Assembly (NCBI GenBank): GCA_937902275.1 | Contig: CALFNW010000104.1 | Span: forward strand, 1 to 51,344 | Direction: 5' to 3' | From: UBA4717 sp002404395 | Lineage (GTDB): Bacteria > Bacillota > Clostridia > Oscillospirales > CAG-272 | Length of the DNA: 51,344 nt | Shown here: piece by piece, positions 17,555-25,698 of the stretch | Layout: every line of letters starts with the position of its first letter | Numbering within the stretch: the stretch's first letter is position 1 | Program-made: the position numbers and the translations under genes | Notes under the pieces: generated by a model | Database searches by the model: none | What the model was told of the DNA's origin: nothing | Seen by the model: the letters and a program-made list of their open reading frames with translations, nothing else

Positions 17555-18196
17555 TTATTTTGAAATTTTGCGATCAAAGCGCTCACCGAGCACAGTCGGG
17601 ATCAGCCTCCCGCCCGAAAGTTCGCGGATCCTACCGATCACGGCGTCGGCACGGCTTGCCTCAAGCGCAAAGCCTACGCTGACTTTGTCTGAGAAATCGG
17701 TGCTGTCGATAATGGCATCCGCGTGTTCAAGCTCAAAGGTCAGTTTGGAGTAATCACTGTAATCGACATTGAGCGTGTATGCGAAGTATTTTACAAAAGT
17801 AACTATATGAGCGGCGTCAAGCGCCAGCTTGGCAGCGGCGGAATAGGCGCGCACAAGTCCGCCAGCACCGAGCAGAGTCCCACCGAAATAGCGTGTAACT
17901 ACAACCGTACAGTCGTCACAGCCGCTTTTTTTTATTACGTCAAGCACCGGAGGACCGGAGGTTCCCTGAGGCTCGCCGTCGTCGCTGTATCTTGCCATTG
18001 CGCCGCCGCGCAGATAATAGGCAAAAACATTATGAGTGGCGTCGGCGTGCTCGCTTCGTATGCGTTCGATAAACTCAAGCGCTTCGGAGTCGTCGGCGGT
18101 ATGCTTTGCGTGACCGATAAACACCGATTTTTTTTCAATCAATTCCGCACTTGCCTCGCGCTCAAGCGTGGTGTAGGTTTGTTCGGTCATACTCAT
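17555..18196 (-). CDS. YigZ/IMPACT-family protein
   Basis: 213 aa, IMPACT/YigZ family, of uncertain function (proposed roles in translation-linked regulation). The signature region is THNVFAYYLRGGAMARYSDDGEPQGTSG near residue 50-75, followed by VVVTRYFGGTLLGAGGLVRAY near 95. The C-terminal ferredoxin-like domain spans about 135-205. The ATG at 18196 was chosen over an upstream in-frame one because AGGAGG lies 8 nt before it and the upstream extension is inside hflX. It follows hflX by 25 nt. Confidence 0.92.
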   Translation of the reverse strand: MSMTEQTYTTLEREASAELIEKKSVFIGHAKHTADDSEALEFIERIRSEHADATHNVFAYYLRGGAMARYSDDGEPQGTSGPPVLDVIKKSGCDDCTVVVTRYFGGTLLGAGGLVRAYSAAAKLALDAAHIVTFVKYFAYTLNVDYSDYSKLTFELEHADAIIDSTDFSDKVSVGFALEASRADAVIGRIRELSGGRLIPTVLGERFDRKISK

Positions 18197-18221
18197 AAGT
18201 GCCGCCTCCTTTTTATATTTA

Positions 18222-19499
18222 TTATTCGTCTTCCTGTTTATCCTGTTTTTCAAGATACTTCGCGAACAGTCCGCGTGCCTTTTTATCCGCAATGGCGTTT
18301 ATCACTGCGGCATCGTTTTCATAGGTTACGTCTTCAACAGTCATGCAGGCATACATTCGCGAAATTACTCCGGCATCGGAGTTGGGTACACGGAAAACTA
18401 CGTGAGTTTTGCCGTCAAGCACGAGCTTTTCAATTTTTTCGACCAGCTCATCAAGTCCGATTCCCTTTTTTGCCGAGATCATTACCGATTCCGAATCCCC
18501 GCTCATGATCGGCGGAGCGGTTGCAAGATCGCATTTGTTGTACACATATATTGTCGGCTTGCCGCCGGCGCCGAGTTCGCCGAGCAGTTTTTCGGTGACT
18601 TCGGTCTTTTCCGCAAGCTCACCGTCCGAAGCGTCGATAACTATAAGGATAATATCCGAAAACGCCGCTTCATCAAGCGTGGATTTAAATGCTTTGATCA
18701 GATGATGCGGAAGCCGTCTGATAAATCCGACCGTATCGGTGATAAGCACATCTTCGCCGCAGGGAAGCGTGAATTTGCGCGTGGTAGGGTCAAGCGTGGC
18801 AAAAAGCTTGTCCTCGGCAAGTATTCCGGCGTCGGTCAGGCGGTTCATCAGCGTGGATTTCCCGGCATTGGTATATCCGACGACCGCTATTTTTTTTATT
18901 TCCGAGCGCTCACGTGATTTTCTTTGGGTAAGCCTTATTTTGTCAAGCTCGCGAAGCTCCGATTCAAGCTGCAATATTTTTCGCTTAAGATGACGTCTGT
19001 CGGATTCAAGTTTTGATTCTCCCGGGCCGCGTGTGCCGATACCTCCGCCGAGCTTTGACATTTCGCTTCCGTGACCCGCAAGGCGCGGAGCGCTGTATTT
19101 TAACTGTGCAAGCTCGACCTGGAGCTTGCCTTCGCTTGTGACTGCGTGAAGCGCAAAAATATCAAGTATGAGCATCGAACGGTCGATGACTCTTGCGCCG
19201 TCAAGCACTTTTTCGATATTGCGTATCTGCATCGGAGACAATTCGTTGTCGAATATAACGAGTCCGATGTCGTTTGCACGGCAGATCTCCGCAAGCTCTT
19301 CAAGCTTTCCGCTTCCGAGGCAGGTCGCCGGATCGGGATTGTTTTTGGATTGGGTGAGCCGTCCGAATACTTCGCCCCCCGCAGTGTCGAGCAGACTTTC
19401 AAGCTCGTCAAGCGAGCGTTCACATTCACCGTCCGCCATATCCGGCAGATTCAGACCGACGAGCACGGCTTTTTCAAAAATATGTTCGGTTGATTCCAT
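18222..19499 (-). CDS. hflX: Ribosome-associated GTPase HflX
   Basis: 425-aa GTPase that binds the 50S subunit and splits stalled or heat-damaged ribosomes. An N-terminal HflX domain with NPDPATCLGSGKLEEL (near residue 57) precedes a Gln/Arg-rich coiled coil containing LGGGIGTRGPGESKLE (near 148). The G domain has GYTNAGKSTLMNRLT (G1, near 207), DTVGFIRRLPHHLI (G3, near 255) and YNKCDL (G4). A short C-terminal domain ends in a charged tail. A GCCGCC-type hairpin element ends 12 nt before its ATG. Confidence 0.96.
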   Translation of the reverse strand: MESTEHIFEKAVLVGLNLPDMADGECERSLDELESLLDTAGGEVFGRLTQSKNNPDPATCLGSGKLEELAEICRANDIGLVIFDNELSPMQIRNIEKVLDGARVIDRSMLILDIFALHAVTSEGKLQVELAQLKYSAPRLAGHGSEMSKLGGGIGTRGPGESKLESDRRHLKRKILQLESELRELDKIRLTQRKSRERSEIKKIAVVGYTNAGKSTLMNRLTDAGILAEDKLFATLDPTTRKFTLPCGEDVLITDTVGFIRRLPHHLIKAFKSTLDEAAFSDIILIVIDASDGELAEKTEVTEKLLGELGAGGKPTIYVYNKCDLATAPPIMSGDSESVMISAKKGIGLDELVEKIEKLVLDGKTHVVFRVPNSDAGVISRMYACMTVEDVTYENDAAVINAIADKKARGLFAKYLEKQDKQEDE

Positions 19500-19511
19500 A
19501 AAGAGCTTTCT

Positions 19512-19526
19512 GCCGCCTTGGGCGGC
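19512..19526 (-). repeat. Hairpin element copy before hflX
   Basis: Minus-strand GCCGCC-CAA-GGCGGC, a perfect 6-bp stem, followed by AGAAAG and the hflX ATG 12 nt after the stem. Confidence 0.75.
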
Positions 19527-19590
19527 TGATGTGACATGAGCTTAGCGTGAAGCCCGACGACGGAAAGAAGTTTTGACTAAGTTAAATACG

Positions 19591-19632
19591 AAAAAGGCAG
19601 GCATAGCGTACCGCTACGCGCTGCCTGCCGTT
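19591..19632 (-). terminator. Intrinsic terminator of rpmE
   Basis: On the minus strand GGCAGGCAGCGCGTAGC pairs with the mirrored GCTATGCCTGCC arm and is followed by TTTTTCG. It lies about 25 nt past the rpmE stop. Confidence 0.85.
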
Positions 19633-19654
19633 TTGCGTTCGTTTTACCGAGCAA

Positions 19655-19864
19655 TTATTTCGCAGATGCTTTGCTTCTGCGCTGATTGAACTTATCAACA
19701 CGTCCGCCGCTGTCAACAAACTTCTGCTTTCCGGTGAAAAACGGATGACACTTCGAGCAGATATCAACTCGCAGGTCGCCCTTGGTAGATTTGGTTACGA
19801 AGCTTTCGCCGCAAGCGCAACGAACAGTTACCTCTTCATACTTCGGATGAATTCCTTCCTTCAT
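19655..19864 (-). CDS. rpmE: 50S ribosomal protein L31 (zinc-binding form)
   Basis: 69 aa beginning MKEGIHPKYEEVTVRCACG. The CxC (about residues 16 and 18) and CSKC (about 37-40) motifs mark the zinc-containing L31 type, and the C-terminal VDKFNQRRSK is typical. The upstream in-frame residues from 19954 cross the promoter and are not part of the protein. A minus-strand ribosome binding site (GAGGTGA) precedes the ATG. It has its own promoter and terminator. Confidence 0.97.
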   Translation of the reverse strand: MKEGIHPKYEEVTVRCACGESFVTKSTKGDLRVDICSKCHPFFTGKQKFVDSGGRVDKFNQRRSKASAK

Positions 19865-19903
19865 TTTTATCACCTCACTGTATACGTATTCACAATGCAC
19901 TTT

Positions 19904-19932
19904 AGTATAACACATAAATGTCGTTATTGCAA
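19904..19932 (-). promoter_or_regulatory. Sigma-A promoter for rpmE
   Basis: Minus strand TTGCAA (19932-19927), 17-bp spacer, TATACT (19909-19904), about 40 nt before the ATG. Confidence 0.85.
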
Positions 19933-19959
19933 GAGTTTTTTGAAAAAAACGCAAAAAAA

Positions 19960-20685
19960 TCAGTCTGTCGGCTCAAGTTTGTTCTTTAAGTCGATTATTA
20001 TTCGCTTTTCAAGTCTCGATATGTAGGACTGGGAAATGCCGAGCAGATCCGCGACCTCCTTTTGAGTAAGCGCTTTTGAGCCGTTTAAACCGAAACGCAT
20101 CGAAATAATGATCCGCTCTCTTTCGGACAGGTCGAGCAGTGCTTTTCTGATGATGAGTCTGTCCTCCTCCGCTTCCAGATTCCCTGATACCGTGTCGTCG
20201 TCACTGCACAGAATATCCGAAAGCAAAAGCTCGTTTCCGTCCCAATCGACGCTGAGCGGTTCGTCAAACGACATTTCCGCTCTGAGCTGACTGTTTTTTC
20301 GGATATACATTAAGATCTCGTTTTCGATACAGCGCGAAGCATATGTGGCAAGCTTGATGTTTTTGTCGGCTTTGAAGGTGTTTATGGCTTTGATGAGTCC
20401 GATCGTACCGATCGAGATCAGATCCTCTATGCCGATTCCTGTGCTTTCAAATTTTTTGGCGATGAATACTACCAAACGCAGGTTGTGTTCGATAAGCGTC
20501 TGTCTTGCGCACTCACGGTCTGTACCGAGCATGGATATGTATTTTGCTTCCTCGTCGCATGAAAGCGGCGGCGGCAGAGTATCGGTCCCGTTTATGTAAT
20601 ATAATTCTTCCTGCCTGCAAAGCCTGCCGAAGGCTTTTTTAAACTTTGTGCCGAGTGAGAGTATTAACTGTTTAATGCCGTTCAC
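19960..20685 (-). CDS. sigE: Sporulation sigma factor SigE
   Basis: Mother-cell-specific sigma factor that acts after asymmetric division. 241 aa, starting at GTG 20685 with AGGAGG about 9 nt upstream. The N-terminal segment (first about 28 residues, ending before QEELYYINGTDTLPPPLS) corresponds to the pro-sequence removed by SpoIIGA. Region 2 contains FESTGIGIEDLISIGTIGL and LATYASRCIENEILMYIRK. Then come SFDEPLSVDWDGNELLLSD and region 4 with KEVADLLGISQSYISRLEKR, close to B. subtilis SigE throughout. It follows spoIIGA by 20 nt. Confidence 0.97.
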   Translation of the reverse strand: MNGIKQLILSLGTKFKKAFGRLCRQEELYYINGTDTLPPPLSCDEEAKYISMLGTDRECARQTLIEHNLRLVVFIAKKFESTGIGIEDLISIGTIGLIKAINTFKADKNIKLATYASRCIENEILMYIRKNSQLRAEMSFDEPLSVDWDGNELLLSDILCSDDDTVSGNLEAEEDRLIIRKALLDLSERERIIISMRFGLNGSKALTQKEVADLLGISQSYISRLEKRIIIDLKNKLEPTD

Positions 20686-20705
20686 TTGTGTTCCTCCTTG
20701 TGCTT

Positions 20706-21548
20706 TTACAGAATTGCTGCGGGCACGATCGCCCGATATGTATCGGCGGATTTCGAGGGCAGTTTTCCGAAAGCAATGATTGCGTCGCTTTCTTTTGTGC
20801 GGTTTCGGTATTTCAGAGTTATCCGATCGGGGACGAAGCCTACGAGCAGACTTTTTCCGATCGCGGTGGATACCGGCAATATCCTTATGCATTTCGGAAG
20901 CTCGGAAGCCGTGTCGCAAAGTCTGCTTTGCGGATCAAAGCTTAAGACCGTGCTCGGTGCAATACCGCAAAGATCCTCTTTTTGAGCAATTATGACAGGC
21001 CTGCCGCTCATGGGCTCGCAAAGCAGATTGCCGCTGTCGCTCATAAATGGAAGTTCTATATGTTTGCGTGCATATTCAATGATGAGCGTCCCGTCAATAT
21101 TGCTTTTCCCCGAAACGATGAAACGCCGTATCGGCAGAGTCACGAGCGTGACTGCAAGCGATATAAGCATAAACACCGAAGCGGATATGTCATTCTGACG
21201 TGTCGGCGCAAAGCCGGCACGATTGAAAAACGAATACAACAGAGTTAGCGAACCACCGAGGGTGATGCCCGAAGCAAACAGACAGGAGGCGGCCTTCAGG
21301 TAATCCGTGAGATCGCCGCCCGTAAAGGCGATTGCACACATGATAAAGGTTGAAGCGATCTCAAACAGTGCCGTTGCAATACGGCTTTCAATGAACAGTG
21401 CCGCGAATCCGAGCAACGCGCCCGCCGCGGCAGCGATAAGCAGCCTCGCGGTCTTTGTCTGACGATGCATGATTTTGGAAGTCAAAAGCAAGGAGAACCA
21501 ATTGAGACTCAGGTTCACCAAAAAAAGCACATCGGCATATACCGTCAA
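20706..21548 (-). CDS. spoIIGA: Sigma-E processing peptidase SpoIIGA
   Basis: Membrane aspartic protease that activates pro-sigma-E when signalled from the forespore. 280 aa, slightly short of B. subtilis SpoIIGA (about 309). The N-terminal half has about five hydrophobic segments (residues 4-24, 32-52, 58-76, 86-107, 125-143). The C-terminal protease domain has the catalytic motif MSDSGNLLCEPMSGRPV near residue 175, with Asp in DSGN. The predicted start is TTG with a GGGGGA-type site upstream. With sigE next to it, this is the best evidence that the organism can form endospores. Confidence 0.94.
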   Translation of the reverse strand: MTVYADVLFLVNLSLNWFSLLLTSKIMHRQTKTARLLIAAAAGALLGFAALFIESRIATALFEIASTFIMCAIAFTGGDLTDYLKAASCLFASGITLGGSLTLLYSFFNRAGFAPTRQNDISASVFMLISLAVTLVTLPIRRFIVSGKSNIDGTLIIEYARKHIELPFMSDSGNLLCEPMSGRPVIIAQKEDLCGIAPSTVLSFDPQSRLCDTASELPKCIRILPVSTAIGKSLLVGFVPDRITLKYRNRTKESDAIIAFGKLPSKSADTYRAIVPAAIL

Positions 21549-21647
21549 CTCTTTTTCCCCCTTTGACCCGTTTAATGATATTATAGGCGGTGCCGAGAGA
21601 GAAAAAAGTCGGAATATATGTCGATGTGAATTATAAATATGGGTATC

Positions 21648-22547
21648 TCAGTATTCTTTGAGCTTTATTCGCTTGCCGTCGGATACGTAAACTAAATTTC
21701 CGTCCTCGTCGGTGCGGCTGATACTTGCGCCTGCTTCGGCGAGCCGTGCGGTTGTGTCCGGATGCGGATGACCGTACTTGTTGTCGGCGCCACAGGAGAT
21801 TGCCGCAAGTTCGGGCGACACGGCGTTTATGAAGGTTTCGCTGCTTGAAGTGGAGGAGCCGTGATGACCGACCTTCAGCAGGTCGCAGTCAAGCTCGGAC
21901 ACGGTAAAATATTCGAGCATTTCCGACTCGGAGAGCGCCTCGGCGTCCCCCGTAAGCATAAAAGCGGTATCGCCGTAGTCAGCGCGCAATACTATGCTGT
22001 AATTGTTTGTTTCTTTGTATGTTTTTGAGTCCGGCGCAAGCACCGTGAATGTGAAGTCGCCGAATACGAAGATGTCTCCGCGCTTCGGAACCGTGACTTC
22101 GAGCGCGGCGGCTTCGAGCGCATCGAGCAGTTTTTCAAAGGTCTTGGAGCCGGATACCGTGTCGGGCATGAGCAGAGTGCCTATTTCAAAATTTTGTACA
22201 ACTCCGTCGGCACCGCCGATATGGTCCTCGTGCGGATGAGTGAGCACAAGCATATCAAGCTTTTTAATATCGAGCCCTTTCAGGTATGAAATAAGTTTAT
22301 CTTCACTTGAGTTCGGTCCCGCATCTATCAGGATATCGGTATCCCCCGAGCGCAAAAGTATGCTGTCTCCCTGGCCGACGTCGATAACATGAATTTCGGC
22401 GGTCTGACTTTCGAGCGGCTGTGTATATACGGGAAGCGAGCCGTGCTCGGTGAAAAACAGAAAATAAACGAAAAATAAGATCAGGCAGACAATGATCGCG
22501 GTAAGCGCCGGCAGGCGAAAGCCGCCGCGTTGCTTTTTCGATGACAT
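21648..22547 (-). CDS. ComEC/Rec2-like secreted metallo-beta-lactamase-fold hydrolase
   Basis: 299 aa. A basic N-terminus and one transmembrane segment (about residues 14-35) anchor an extracytoplasmic metallo-beta-lactamase domain. The domain starts at AEIHVIDVGQGDSILLRSG (near 53) and has the metal motif LTHPHEDHIGG near 105, then GHHGSSTSSSETF near 230. This is the free-standing form of the hydrolase domain found at the C-terminus of the DNA-uptake channel ComEC. No ComEC channel domain is present, so a role in DNA uptake is not shown. The ATG at 22547 has GGAGG 7 nt upstream. Confidence 0.9.
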   Translation of the reverse strand: MSSKKQRGGFRLPALTAIIVCLILFFVYFLFFTEHGSLPVYTQPLESQTAEIHVIDVGQGDSILLRSGDTDILIDAGPNSSEDKLISYLKGLDIKKLDMLVLTHPHEDHIGGADGVVQNFEIGTLLMPDTVSGSKTFEKLLDALEAAALEVTVPKRGDIFVFGDFTFTVLAPDSKTYKETNNYSIVLRADYGDTAFMLTGDAEALSESEMLEYFTVSELDCDLLKVGHHGSSTSSSETFINAVSPELAAISCGADNKYGHPHPDTTARLAEAGASISRTDEDGNLVYVSDGKRIKLKEY

Positions 22548-22681
22548 GGAAATTCCTCCGAAAGCTTTGAGGCTGAACTGTTTTGGCAGAGTGTCATACA
22601 CCTTTACCGAAAAAATTCTAACATATTTTGAATTTAATGTCAATTATTTGCCGCGTATGAAGCATAAATATGCAAAATGTG

Positions 22682-22711
22682 TTGACAGGCGCGGATAAAG
22701 TTTGGTATAAT
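22682..22711 (+). promoter_or_regulatory. Sigma-A promoter for alaS
   Basis: TTGACA (22682-22687), 18-bp spacer, TATAAT (22706-22711). Transcription should begin near 22718, leaving a leader of about 210 nt before the alaS ATG. Confidence 0.85.
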
Positions 22712-22754
22712 ATCATAATGAGTGAAAATATTACGGTGTCCGACACGGCATTAA

Positions 22755-22883
22755 GCGCGAAAATTTCGTCTCACCCAAGTAAAGTCTCTAATAAAATTTC
22801 GAATTTCGCACCGTGAATTTCTGCGCCGCAGTCGGTGCTTGATTTTACGTTTACTTTTTTGAGTCGGCTACGCCGACATGAAG
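22755..22883 (+). repeat. Long-form interspersed element in the alaS leader
   Basis: Begins GCGCGAAAATTTCG and contains GCCGCAGTCGG at 22825-22835. After TTTTACGTTTAC and six T residues it ends in the hairpin GTCGGC-TAC-GCCGAC (22863-22877) and ATGAAG. From 22825 on it is nearly identical to the minus-strand unit at 28052-27994 upstream of yhaN. No T-box motif (AGGGTGG type) is visible, although the leader is T-box sized. Confidence 0.8.
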
Positions 22884-22931
22884 AATATTATGGACCGCTT
22901 CGGCGATTCGGGAAGGATGAAAACAAAATGA
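22878..22931 (+). other. Short upstream reading frame overlapping the alaS start
   Basis: The ATG right after the hairpin opens a 17-codon frame (MKNIMDRFGDSGRMKTK) whose TGA (22929-22931) overlaps the alaS ATG (22928). This geometry would allow translational coupling. No ribosome binding site of its own is visible, so translation is uncertain. Confidence 0.35.
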
Positions 22932-25555
22932 AATGGACCGGTTTGAACGAACTGAGAGAAAAGTATCTTTCGTTTTTTGAGTCCAAGGGACATCTGAGGC
23001 TTCCGAGCTTTCCGCTCGTCCCGATAAACGATAAGTCGCTTTTGCTTATCAACTCGGGTATGGCACCGATGAAGAAATTTTTTACGGGTGAGGCAGAGCC
23101 TCCGCGCAGACGTGTAACTACCTGCCAGAAGTGCATACGTACCCCCGACCTTGAACGCGTGGGGCATACCGCTCGCCACGGCACTTATTTTGAAATGCTC
23201 GGAAATTTCAGCTTCGGCGATTATTTCAAAAACGAGGCCATTCCGTGGGCATGGGAATTTTTGACCGAAACGCTCGAAATACCCGAAAATCTGCTTTGGC
23301 CGTCGGTTTATGAGAGCGACGACGAGGCGTACAAGATCTGGACCGAAAAGATCGGCGTGCCTGCCGAACACGTTGTAAGACTCGGAAAAGAAGATAATTT
23401 CTGGGAGCACGGCACCGGACCTTGCGGACCCTGCTCGGAGATATACTTTGACCGCGGTGAGAAATACGGTTGCGGTTCGCCCGACTGTAAGCCGGGTTGT
23501 GACTGCGACAGATATATGGAGATCTGGAACAACGTATTTTCACAGTTCAATAACGACGGCAAAGGCAATTATACCGAGCTTAAACAGAAGAATATCGACA
23601 CGGGCATGGGGCTTGAACGCCTCGCCTGCGTAATGCAGGGTGTCGATAATATGTTTGAGGTCGATACCATAAGAAAAATACTTGACGCAGTGTGCGCGGT
23701 CTCGGGTAAAAAATACGGAGATAATGCCGAAAACGATATTTCCATAAGAGTAATTACCGACCATATCAGAAGCGCAACCTTTATGATCTCCGACGGAGTT
23801 ATTCCGTCGAACGAAGGCCGCGGGTATGTGCTCAGAAGAATACTCAGACGCGCTTGCCGACACGGAAAATTGCTCGGCATAGACCGCGTGTTCCTGCCCG
23901 AACTCTGCGAAGTGGTTATCGGTGAAAACAAGGCGGGATATCCAGAGCTTGAGGAAAAACGCGATTATATACTCAAAGTGATTCAGATAGAAGAAGAACG
24001 CTTCAATGCCACGATAGATTCCGGACTTTCGATCCTCAACGGCATTATCGAAAAGGCGAAGAAATCCGGTGATAAGGCGGTCTCGGGTGCGGATGCTTTC
24101 AAGCTTTACGATACTTTCGGTTTCCCGATCGATCTTACCCGTGAGATACTTGAGGAACAAGGGCTTACCGCAGATGAAGAAGGCTTTAAAGCGCTTATGG
24201 CGGATCAGCGCGAGCGTGCAAGAAGCGCGAGAGCGAATATCAGCGGCTGGAGCGACCGTTCAAAGATTCTGCTTTCCGATTTCGCCAAGACCGAATTTAC
24301 GGGGTATAACGAAACGTCGTCCGAAGCGAAGGTTATCGGAATAATCGACGAGGATATGGCGGTAGAGAGCATGTCCGAGGGAGAGTTCTCGGTGATTCTT
24401 GACCGCACTCCGTTTTACGGCGAAGGCGGCGGTCAGGTCGGAGACACAGGCTATATTACCTCTGGCGGAGTCAGCCTGAGAGTTACCGATACCAAGAAAA
24501 AAGATGGGGTATATATACATCTCTGCACGCTTGAGAACGGCAAAATCTCGGTCGGAGACACTGTTGACGCCAAAATAGACGTCGAAAGACGTGATGCAAT
24601 AAAGCGTAATCACTCGGCGGCGCATTTGCTTCAGGCGGCGCTCAGAAGCGTGCTCGGAACTCATGTCGAGCAGGCGGGTTCTTATGTGGACGAAGAAAGA
24701 GTGCGTTTTGACTTTACGCATTTTGCCGCAATGACCGCAGATGAGCTTGAACGTGTTGAAAAACTCGTGAATTCTCATATCCTTAACGGTGAGCCGATCG
24801 TGACTGCCGAGACCGATATCGACAGCGCGCGCAAGATGGGTGCGATGGCACTTTTCGGAGAAAAATACGGAAGCGTTGTCCGTGTTGTAAAGATGGGCGA
24901 ATTTTCTACCGAGCTTTGCGGAGGAACGCACCTTGACAATACGGGAAAGGCTGGCTTGTTCAAGATAATCGGCGAAAGTTCGGTTGCCGCCGGGGTGCGC
25001 CGTATCGAGGGTATAACCGGTACGGGAGTTATCGACTATATTAACTCAAAGGATCAGCTTATCGAGCAGACCGCAAAACAGCTCAAGGTTTCAAAGGTCG
25101 GAGATATTGCGGTACACGCGGCTCATCTTCAGGAGGAGCTTAAGAAATACAAGAGCGAGATCGAGAGTCTGAACTCCAAGATCGCCGCGTCCAAGACTGC
25201 GGATATAATGAAAGCCGCAAAGCAGGTCAAGGGGGTCAGAATCGTAACTATGATGACCGATTCAATGGCGCCTGACGCCGCAAGAGGAGTATGCGACGAG
25301 CTTAAGAGCAAGTATTCGGATATAGTTGCGGTGATCGGAACGAACTTTGAAGGCAAACTTAATTTTGTAGCGGCGTGCGGCAAGGACGCGGTGGCGGCAG
25401 GCGCTCATGCGGGCAAGCTGCTTTCGGGCGTAAGCGCGATCGCCGGCGGAAAGGGCGGCGGACGTCCCGACAGCGCTATGTCAGGCGCGGCGGACGCTTC
25501 CAAAATGAACGCGGCGCTTGATTCGGCGGCGGAATTGCTTGAGAAATTACTGTAA
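22928..25555 (+). CDS. alaS: Alanyl-tRNA synthetase
   Basis: Class II synthetase, 875 aa. The N-terminal catalytic core has the MKWTGLNELREKYLSFFESKGH start, SFPLVP, MAPMKKFFTGE and the GNFSFGDYFKNEAI motif near 90. The tRNA-recognition region follows. The editing domain carries the zinc-site motifs HSAAHLLQAALRSVLG (near 560) and ELCGGTHLDNTGKAG (near 660). The C-Ala domain ends with GGKGGGRPDSAMSG (near 835). Start chosen at 22928: GGAAGGA precedes it, and the frame further upstream only crosses the repeat. The long leader holds the repeat element and a short upstream frame. Confidence 0.98.
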   Translation: MKWTGLNELREKYLSFFESKGHLRLPSFPLVPINDKSLLLINSGMAPMKKFFTGEAEPPRRRVTTCQKCIRTPDLERVGHTARHGTYFEMLGNFSFGDYFKNEAIPWAWEFLTETLEIPENLLWPSVYESDDEAYKIWTEKIGVPAEHVVRLGKEDNFWEHGTGPCGPCSEIYFDRGEKYGCGSPDCKPGCDCDRYMEIWNNVFSQFNNDGKGNYTELKQKNIDTGMGLERLACVMQGVDNMFEVDTIRKILDAVCAVSGKKYGDNAENDISIRVITDHIRSATFMISDGVIPSNEGRGYVLRRILRRACRHGKLLGIDRVFLPELCEVVIGENKAGYPELEEKRDYILKVIQIEEERFNATIDSGLSILNGIIEKAKKSGDKAVSGADAFKLYDTFGFPIDLTREILEEQGLTADEEGFKALMADQRERARSARANISGWSDRSKILLSDFAKTEFTGYNETSSEAKVIGIIDEDMAVESMSEGEFSVILDRTPFYGEGGGQVGDTGYITSGGVSLRVTDTKKKDGVYIHLCTLENGKISVGDTVDAKIDVERRDAIKRNHSAAHLLQAALRSVLGTHVEQAGSYVDEERVRFDFTHFAAMTADELERVEKLVNSHILNGEPIVTAETDIDSARKMGAMALFGEKYGSVVRVVKMGEFSTELCGGTHLDNTGKAGLFKIIGESSVAAGVRRIEGITGTGVIDYINSKDQLIEQTAKQLKVSKVGDIAVHAAHLQEELKKYKSEIESLNSKIAASKTADIMKAAKQVKGVRIVTMMTDSMAPDAARGVCDELKSKYSDIVAVIGTNFEGKLNFVAACGKDAVAAGAHAGKLLSGVSAIAGGKGGGRPDSAMSGAADASKMNAALDSAAELLEKLL

Positions 25556-25602
25556 GGCGTAAGTCTTTGCAGATGAAGAAGAGCGCTGATTAAAAGCGCA
25601 GG

Positions 25603-25667
25603 AAAAGCCTCATATGACATTGCTCAAAGCGCAAAGCGCTTAAGCAACCGTCCATGAGGCTTTTTGA
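25603..25667. terminator. Bidirectional terminator between alaS and yhaN
   Basis: AAAAGCCTCAT (25603-25613) pairs with ATGAGGCTTTT (25654-25664) around a loop that itself contains AAGCGC/GCGCTT. T tracts occur in both orientations, as expected between convergent genes. Confidence 0.85.
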
Positions 25668-25698
25668 TTTTATGTAAAACGCGTGTACGACAGCTCTT

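Noticed and set aside
22835..22927. N-terminal extensions with the recurring peptide SRLRRH in several genes (alaS, yhaN region, glycosyltransferase, surface protein, araM)
   Set aside because: The peptide is only the translation of the hairpin element in one frame. In each case a family-typical start lies downstream, usually with a ribosome binding site, so I treated it as non-coding.
22718..22927. T-box riboswitch in the alaS leader
   Set aside because: The leader has a suitable length, but no AGGGTGG-type antiterminator motif or terminator is visible; the space is taken by the repeat element.
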